From contig NC_053183.1 of assembly GCF_905163445.1 (NCBI RefSeq), forward strand, positions 14,880,001-14,944,000: DNA of 64,000 nucleotides. The letters are read 5' to 3'. The notes below the pieces were generated by a model. That model ran no database searches. It was not told the DNA's origin and saw nothing but the letters and a program-made list of their open reading frames with translations. Source of the DNA: Pararge aegeria. Taxonomy: Eukaryota > Arthropoda > Insecta > Lepidoptera > Nymphalidae. Shown here one piece after another: positions 57,262-64,000 of this stretch (within the stretch, counting starts at the first letter, position 1; each line of letters begins with the position of its first letter). The position numbers were made by a program, and so were the translations under genes.

Positions 57262-59444
57262 TTATTTACCGCAACATGTCAGAACATCTCTCTCTTTGTA
57301 CGCCCTCAGTGCTGTATGCGCGGCAACTACTATCCACAGAAAAAATGCAAACCAAGTTGTTATCAGTGCAATTTGAAGTGCAATACCAGTGTTGATGTAG
57401 GTACCCCTGCGGCTGTTAGGTGCGTCCTTCTGGATGTAGTCCATAAAGTCAAAAATCGATTGACAAGACAAACGGAAGTGTATTGTGGTTGCATGGTCTC
57501 CCGTGGCGTGAAGTTGCTGCAATTTTTAAATTGTAATTAAATATTTTTAACTAGCGGTCCCTCGCGATATCGTCTGCGTATAAGTCAACCTTAAAAGAAA
57601 GACATATGCTGTAACCAACCTTTTTTTTTGAACTTTTAAAGCGGACACATTTGTCATACATGATTTTATCGAAACTTTAAACGTTTACACAGAGCACGCA
57701 GAGGAAGCTCAAGAAAGGAAAAAAAACCCCGATTTTGTGTTTCTTCTTTGGTGCTAATAAATAAATGAGCATACCCAGGAGGGAGGGTAAGATAAATTTA
57801 TGAACTCTGTTAAAGGGAATTTATGAACTCTGTTAAAGGGAATTTATGAACTCTGTTAAAGGGCATTTATGAACTCTGCTAAAAAATGTATGGCGGCCAA
57901 GATACAGACAGACAGACAAAAAAAAATACAGTTTTGGCTTCAGTATCGATTATATCTGCCCCCGTAGAAAGCATTATGTAGAGCTTTAATAACAAGTGCC
58001 CAACATTCCCATCTAACAGGTTGCTGTAGCACTCAGGTTTACTCAATTAACTTACTTGGTATAGACATTTAATCAAATTTTACTTACCCTGACTAAGTTT
58101 CCTCTGTATTGCTGACATGTTTTGAAGAACCCATCGGTCATGATTGCAGCATGCACAAGGTTGTACACTGCAAACACTGCTGCTAAACAGGCGTTTGGTA
58201 TCCAACAGAATATAACTGCATCACTCTGCGCTGAAACTCGTGCCCGTGATGTGACTATTATTGATTCTCCTTCACTAAAAGAAAAACACAATAACTTAAC
58301 TATACTGAATTACAAAATAACATTTTTTAACTTAAAACAGTGACTTGAAATTAAAAGAGATCACTTTTTTGCAGAAAAAGGCAGCAGGCTACAATAGTAG
58401 TATGCGTTTTTTTGTTTAAAATAAAGTTTACTTTGACATTAGAACCTACAATAATATAACAATTGTTATTTGTGTAAAATCAACCTACATTAACGGCCTG
58501 ACATGTTGTTATGCAAAGCAAAGAGGCAATGGAAATACCAGCTGTACTCTATTTTTATTACATGTCTTACTTTTTAGTGTTTTCTTTGTATGTTTTAAAA
58601 CAATTAAAAAAGATTTATGTAAATGTATATATATTTAAATTCGGTGGGTGTGGCACACCCACCACTCAGTGGTTTTGACATGATATGTGCACTACTACAC
58701 AAAAAATAAAAAAAAAACAGTATCTCAAGACAAACAATGTTACTCATATGATAGAGGTTTTAAAAGCATGCTCCGATATGGATTGCTAGGCTTTGACATT
58801 TATTATCATGTAATAATAATTGTTAAAATACTGTAGTCCAGCAATCCACACTGGGCCAGCTTGGCGGACTGTGTCCTTAAACCCTTCTCATTGTTGAAGG
58901 AGAGCTGTGCCCTGCAGTGGGCTGGTACATCAATACAAGGGGGTGTACTCCAAATGTGCATTTTTAAATGTCTTTAAAGTTGTATGGAAACGACGCCCAC
59001 TGACAGAGCACACACATACTGTAATTAACCCAAAATAAACCATATATGAGTAATAAGGAATGTGTTAAATATATAACAATGAAATTACACTTACATTTCT
59101 TCAACAGTAGTAGACTTTTCGCTTTCATATTTGCCTATGTTATTAATGCAAACTCTGTACATATGAAACACTGCCATAACTAGGGCATATACCAATATTG
59201 GAAGAGGGGCAAAGATGGTATACAAGCAATATGAATCCCGTCCACCATTAAAATACTGGAATGTGCTAACACCATACAATATACAGCCACAGTTGGTGTT
59301 CTCTAGCCAGTTGCCTGGACAGACATCCAAGGTTACCCTCCAATGGTTATATGGTATGGCTACACATATTATGGATACTCCAAGTAAAACTGCTAATAAA
59401 CTGTAGGCCCAGCAAAGACGTTTCTCCGTCTCGTATTGGTTCAT
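57262..59444 (-). CDS. Four-pass membrane protein, TMEM179-like
   Basis: Three exons on the minus strand: 59444-59095, 58274-58088 and 57516-57262, phases 2 and 0, giving 263 aa. Four hydrophobic segments are visible: CWAYSLLAVLLGVSIICVAI, YTIFAPLPILVYALVMAVFH, FCWIPNACLAAVFAVYNLVH and ALQIALITTWFAFFLWIVV. A cysteine-rich extracellular stretch (CPGNWLENTNCGCILYG) lies between TM1 and TM2, and FFKTCQQYR with RLSCQSIFDF between TM3 and TM4. Topology, cysteine positions and length fit the TMEM179 family, whose molecular function is not established. It is divergent from NAT9, with start codons 571 bp apart. Family assignment is from memory of the pattern and moderate; the gene itself is well supported by exon phases. 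Confidence 0.75.
57795..57888. repeat. Four-unit 23-bp minisatellite
   Basis: Unit AATTTATGAACTCTGTTAAA plus GGG, four tandem copies, the last diverged (GCATTT, CTGCTAAA). It lies in TMEM179-like intron 2. Confidence 0.9.
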
Positions 59445-60015
59445 TTTATAATTTTGGCTTTAACTCATTGCTGTTTATCTTTCCTGAAAAAATGTATGTA
59501 GTTTAGAAATAATAAGAGTCCGTCTCCTGTAAAAATTGATAACTATTGGCGATATAAAGTTCGAGTTACTCATAATTCTGCTGATAAAAAAATGTAGATA
59601 CAATATAAAAGTAATGGTTAATAATGTTAGGATAGTAATTGATAAATAAATAGGTAGATACCTAACATTCCTGAATCCTGACAAGTGCTTGACAATTTGA
59701 GTTGACAAAAGTTAAATTGAAAGAATAAAACCACTGGCCGATGGGTATAAGAATTAGGAAGAGTATATTAATATAGGTAGGTACATGTCACAAACCTTCC
59801 CATGACACAGATTTGAAACAGACTTTGACAATGACATTTGGAAGCATATTGGTATTAGTCTTTGGATAAATTTTACGTCTTATCGTGGTCTAACGTCTTT
59901 GTCATGCGTTCATATTATTGTCTATTTTCAAATTTCAATAAAATTGCATGCGCTCAAATTCAAAGTTCAAATCACAAAATTGGATATATGGAATCACAAA
60001 TAGGGATTATTAATA
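59445..60015. promoter_or_regulatory. Shared divergent upstream region of TMEM179-like and NAT9 genes
   Basis: 571 bp between the two opposite start codons. A bidirectional promoter is the simplest reading. No TATA box could be assigned with confidence. 5' UTR introns are possible for the TMEM179-like gene. Confidence 0.45.
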
Positions 60016-62239
60016 ATGAGGATTAATAGTAATACGCTAATAAATGGACTAAACGTTGTTTTAGTTCCTTACAGAGATTATCATGTGCCCAAGTAAGTCG
60101 GGAAAGGTAGAACTATTTGGTATACCCCTGTCCTAGGTCTTACCTGTTACAACTTATATTTACAAAACAATAAAATTGTATACGTTACAATGAAGTTATA
60201 AAATATTAGAAAACCATTAGTAAAGGCCTGGTTGGTTTATTGGTTACAATGTTAACTGTGGATCAACAGGCCAGGTTTCATTCCTGGGTTTGGCTTAATC
60301 CATTGAATTAAGAACGGACTGTATGGTGTTAATTGTGTCCAAAAACAGTGAAAACGTCCACGCATGTCTTACTTTACACCCGCAGAATGTTACTAGTTCA
60401 CTACCTTATGCCCATTTTCCCATTTTATGGTACACATTTAGAACATAAGTGGTAAAATAATTACTGTCTACTGCTGCTTCATACCATATGAAGTGACTAA
60501 CAGTTTATTTTTGAGAAACACTTCTGAAGTGTGTGGTTTTCGATGCTTCAATATTAGTCATGTACACAGTTTCTGTACGTTCTTTAATTCTGTAGCTACA
60601 ACTTAACACTAAATACCAACCCATGAAGAGAAACAATTGCTGCCCAACTAGTTTTTTAGTCAAGTGGTTAACATATTTGATTGATCACAAAATAACAATT
60701 AGGAAATGTGCTAACTGGATTCAATTCAGAGAATTTGCAAAAATATATACCTCCCTGCTTGTACTAGTCTGAAGTTAAATTCGTTGAAGTCTGAATTAGT
60801 GCTTGCCACACTGACCACCCATGCCTTGGAGAGATTGTTAAAGATATTTAAAGAAGTCTGTCAACCCTCATCTAAGCAGTGTTCTAGGGTTGTGCTCTAA
60901 AACCTTCCAAGAGAGTCTTTGACCAGCAGTGGTAACAGCTGAAAATGATCCAATAAAATGCAATATTTTAGTAACGCAAATATAATAAAAATCTGCTTAA
61001 CAGATACCACGAATGGATGAAGTCTGAAGAGCTTCAAAAGTTAACTGCATCAGAACCTCTGACTTTAGATGAAGAATATAAAATGCAGAAATCTTGGAGA
61101 GATGATGAAGATAGTAAGATTACAATTATAACCAGCATTTTATTTGAGTTTAAAGTAACCAAAATTAACAAATTTCCTTTTTCTTGTCTTTCCAGAATGT
61201 ACTTTTATTATTTTAGACAAAAAAGTTTATAATGAAAAGAATAACGAAATTGGTATGTACATACTGATATTATTTGCAAATAATTATTTTCTATTAAAAG
61301 TAGCTTCATGTTGAAAAACAAGAAAAATTTTCTACCATTATACAAAATATAACAGAATTATGAAATACTGTTTTCCATACAAACTAATTCAAAACTTTCT
61401 AATGTCTGTTTACTTATGACAACCCTTTGAAGTTAAAAGACCAACATGTGAATACTGCATAATACCTACACTATGCAACACATCCTTATTAAAGTGAATT
61501 GATTTCACTTTTGCATGTGATGTTTGGGCTTTCTTTGAGTATAAACTATGGCATGGTCTACTCAAAAACTATTAGTGATTAGGTTTCACAGATAAGTCTG
61601 TAAATAATGTACCTCTAAAGCCTCTGAAGTAAAATAAATAATAAATTTACACAGTGTATATTATATTGATTATATTATTTATTCTAGTATGTAGGTATGG
61701 ATTTACTTAAACAATAACTTCTCTTGTTGTCTGATATGAAAAGTCCAGGCACATGAGACAACCTAGGTAAACCTTTTTTTTAGTCAAAGCTATATGTTTT
61801 ATAAATTAAAGCTATATATTATTGGCAAGATAAATTGCATTCTGTGCGCAACACGGTAAATTAGCAAAATTCTCTGGTAATTTATTGATACTTTTCAGAA
61901 TCAATGATTGGAGATACCAATATATTTATAATTAACAAAGATACTGCAACTGCAGAAATAGAGATAATGATAGCAGAGGAGTCAGCCAGAGGTAAAAAAT
62001 TAGGTTCAGAGGCAGTGATTGCGATGATGTTTTATGGTATAAAATATATTGGTGTAAGAATATATCAAGCAAAAATATCTTTTGTTAATGAAGTTAGTAT
62101 AAATATGTTTAAGAAACTGGGTTTTTTGGAACAGTCTAGAAGTGAGGTGTTCCAAGAGATAACATTAGAAAAAAGTGTATCTGCAGATTGGACTGAATCG
62201 TTGAATAGACAGTTTAATTTTGAAATACAAAATTATTAA
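60016..62239 (+). CDS. NAT9: N-acetyltransferase 9 (GNAT family)
   Basis: Four exons: 60016-60092, 61004-61113, 61196-61252 and 61899-62239, with phases 2, 1, 1, give 194 aa; human NAT9 has 207. The opening MRINSNTLINGLNVVLVPYR and the block YHEWMKSEELQKLTASEPLT are diagnostic of NAT9. The GNAT acetyl-CoA-binding loop appears as ESARGKKLGSEAV (R/Q-x-x-G-x-G/A pattern, one residue altered), followed by FVNEVSINMFKKLGF. In Drosophila the orthologue stabilises microtubules and restrains JNK signalling; the acetylation substrate is debated. It is cytosolic, with no signal peptide. Intron 3 carries a reversed family E repeat. Confidence 0.93.
61365..61635 (-). repeat. Family E dispersed repeat, copy 4
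   Basis: Reverse copy with the ends seen in copy 1 (in its own sense CTAATAGTTTTTGAGTA-like, then CATCACATGCAAAAG). It is truncated and more diverged in the middle. It lies in NAT9 intron 3. Confidence 0.55.
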
Positions 62240-62354
62240 CACATACCTACGTTTTTTAATTATTTTCATTTTAATTTTTGGAAGGTTGTCACAACTGGGC
62301 AATGAGTTGTGAGTACTGTCGTCTATTATGTCGCTGGACTGTAATAGTAATACT

Positions 62355-62360
62355 AATAAA
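62355..62360 (+). promoter_or_regulatory. Polyadenylation signal AATAAA, NAT9
   Basis: 116 bp downstream of the NAT9 stop codon. Confidence 0.55.
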
Positions 62361-62529
62361 CACATTATTGAAATTTTATAAATTTAAAATGTCATCTAGT
62401 AGTTGCAGTTTCGATCTACTTTTTCAAAGCTCCATATTACAATGAGACATTTTTTGTTTTTATAATTTTTATTAGTGTTTTTACCTACACTTGGAGGAAT
62501 TATCAATTTTATAAATTTAAAATGCATAT

Positions 62530-62600
62530 AAAAATTTTCGGAACCCACAGGATTTGAACCTACGACTCTCGGGCAATCGCGGCAAATTTCTTCTAGAAAG
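62530..62600 (-). repeat. tRNA-like fragment, probably SINE-derived
   Basis: In reverse sense it has GTAGGTTCAAATCCTGTGGG, a good B box / T-arm, followed by GTTCCG. No matching acceptor-stem 5' half or anticodon arm lies upstream, so it is not a functional tRNA gene. Confidence 0.4.
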
Positions 62601-62933
62601 TTGTCTATTTCAGGGAAGTTTGGGACGTCGCGTCACGTTGAGGTCTGAGTGGGCTTTTCAAAAGTAGAATTCTGAGTAAAAGTTATGCAAATTACAATAT
62701 TGTTGATGTGGACTTGTGGACGATAATTACGACACCACGCTGGGAATGTTAGTCGCCCGCCCGGTACTAGAACAAGTCGCCGGATTCCAGGATCATCGAG
62801 TCCTCCTCGTCAGACCTAACACAATCCTATAATATCCCTGCGCAACTTGCTCACTTCCTCCTTTTCGATACACCGATCAGCAAAAGATAGCGATAAGTGT
62901 ATTATAAAAATTATTTATTTACTGGTCTGTGAT

Positions 62934-63048
62934 AAATGGCCCACAAGCCTGAATTAAAACTGTTATGAAAGTTTTATTTAGTTGTTATGGTAGGTAACAA
63001 CTAAATAAAACTTTCATAACAGTTTTAATTCAGGCTTATGGGCCATTT
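62934..63048. repeat. Near-perfect 54-bp inverted repeat, 7-bp loop
   Basis: Left arm 62934-62987 begins AAATGGCCCACAAGCCTGAA; right arm 62995-63048 ends TTCAGGCTTATGGGCCATTT. There is a single mismatch in 54 bp. It lies between NAT9 and the Canopy gene. Confidence 0.95.
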
Positions 63049-63455
63049 AGTTTTAAATGAAGTGCACACTTCATGTAGGTCATCAACAGTGCGAAGATTT
63101 TTAGCCTACGCCGAGAAAAATAATCAGTATAAAGCCTGAATCCATGACCGTACAATAAATTTAAAAAAATATATCAATGTAATTCATGTGTCATTATTAT
63201 CTATGTGGTAACTACTGAACTTGTGGCTGAACTGAGTTGAGAATAATTGCACCAAATCATTTAATTTGACAAGGCAGCATACTGAGACCTTTATAATATG
63301 TACAAGATATAAATAAGTTATAAGGTGCCCATTCATATGCGTGTTTAGACAGCGTCCACTCCAAGCTTGAGACAAATCAATGTGCTTAGTGAACGCCCGG
63401 CTCAAGCTACGTTTGCGGTTATTGAATTAAAAGCTTAATTACTGTTAAAGCTATC
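63049..63455. promoter_or_regulatory. Upstream region of the Canopy gene
   Basis: About 400 bp of unique sequence before the ATG. It should hold the promoter; no specific element is recognised. Confidence 0.35.
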
Positions 63456-64000
63456 ATGTTTTTGTGTAAAATAGCTTTATTATTTGTTTGTGCTACTTGC
63501 ATTGTTTGCAGTCGCAATGAGGAGGTGAAAAGCGAAGAAGACGTAGGTGTTAAATACGCGAATCGTTGTGAAGTGTGTAAAGTTCTGGCCACGGAGTTGC
63601 AAAGCCGACTCGAAGAGACTGGTAAAGTTCATGACGTTATTGAAATAGGATATTCTCTTGACGACGTTCAGCCACGAAAGAAGACTAAATATCAGAGATC
63701 CGAGCTGAGATTGATTGAATCCTTAGATGGTGTTTGTGAAAAGATTCTAGAGTACAATATTCATAAAGAACGTCAGGACAGTACTCGGTTCGCAAAGGGC
63801 ATGAGTCAAACATTCAAAACTCTGCATGGGCTTGTCGCAAAAGGTGTCAAAGTTGATTTAGGGCTCCCTTATGAGTTATGGGACAAGCCATCTGCTGAAA
63901 TAACACAAATGAAAACACAGTGTGAAAGTCTCCTAGAGGATTATGAAGATATTATAGAAGATTGGTACTGGGACCTACAGGGTAAAAAGGACTTGAAGAT
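63456..64000 (+). CDS. Canopy-3/4-type ER saposin-like protein (partial, runs off the right edge)
   Basis: The open frame from ATG 63456 has no intron or stop through 181 codons to the window end. The N-terminus MFLCKIALLFVCATCIVC is a signal peptide. The mature part has CEVCKVLATELQSRLEETGK, a DGVCEKILEYNIHKER block, RFAKGMSQTF, LVAKGVKVDLGLPYELWDKP, and QCESLLEDYEDIIEDWYW, in the order and spacing of vertebrate CNPY3/CNPY4. The cysteines match the saposin-like disulphide pattern. CNPY3 and CNPY4 are ER cochaperones that help fold and traffic Toll-like receptors; the insect role is inferred. The C-terminal acidic tail typical of the family is outside the window. CNPY3 versus CNPY4 cannot be decided, as insects have one such gene. 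Confidence 0.92.
   Translation, partial: MFLCKIALLFVCATCIVCSRNEEVKSEEDVGVKYANRCEVCKVLATELQSRLEETGKVHDVIEIGYSLDDVQPRKKTKYQRSELRLIESLDGVCEKILEYNIHKERQDSTRFAKGMSQTFKTLHGLVAKGVKVDLGLPYELWDKPSAEITQMKTQCESLLEDYEDIIEDWYWDLQGKKDLK

Noticed and set aside
62530..62600. Possible tRNA gene on the minus strand
   Set aside because: Only the T-arm/B box half is present; no matching acceptor stem or anticodon arm can be drawn.
1..64000. CRISPR arrays, operons, bacterial insertion sequences or phage
   Set aside because: No regularly spaced direct repeats with unique spacers and no prokaryotic gene organisation; the window is clearly insect nuclear DNA.

Overview
The window is nuclear DNA of a lepidopteran insect (moth or butterfly). 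It is AT-rich, with compact intron-containing genes, GT-AG introns, and dense insect repeats of lepidopteran type: tRNA-headed SINEs, RTE, Jockey and RNase H-bearing LINEs, TIR elements and a Lep1-like Helitron. Apart from the two reading frames of an intact LINE, every gene had to be assembled by joining exons. Exon phases were checked by hand and each assembled gene closes in frame.

Layout. 1-~4860 (-): an apparently intact, possibly young RNase H-bearing LINE (gag-like ORF1 plus an EN-RT-RNase H ORF2 that runs off the left edge). 5750-7587 (+): SLC25A51-type mitochondrial NAD+ carrier. 8192-15879 (+): five-exon secreted dual-CRD C-type lectin (immulectin type). 16588-24286 (-) and 27626-34107 (+): two divergently transcribed retinol-dehydrogenase-like SDR paralogues with the same five-exon architecture. 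36491-38322 (+): a tiny Arg/Lys/Cys-rich, protamine-like gene with a 12-nt microexon and a tandemly duplicated terminal exon; a third diverged terminal exon lies at 39493-39586. 40640-44000: LINE fragments with nested insertions. 44891-50534 (+): six-exon secreted or membrane-anchored histidine acid phosphatase. 50535-57261: about 6.7 kb without recognisable genes. 57262-59444 (-): four-TM TMEM179-like protein. 60016-62239 (+): NAT9 N-acetyltransferase. 63456-64000 (+, partial): Canopy-3/4-type ER protein.

The genes do not form one pathway; this is an ordinary eukaryotic gene neighbourhood. The lectin and the Canopy protein (a TLR chaperone in vertebrates) are immunity-related. The acid phosphatase family and the protamine-like gene both have a possible male-germline link, but that is inference. 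The most novel-looking element is the protamine-like gene. Second is a set of near-perfect short-spacer hairpins that includes one landing on the catalytic motif of a LINE reverse transcriptase and one duplicating the tail of a SINE. Several insertions (TIR element, Helitron, Jockey LINE) can be dated relative to one another because their empty target sites can be read from the flanks.
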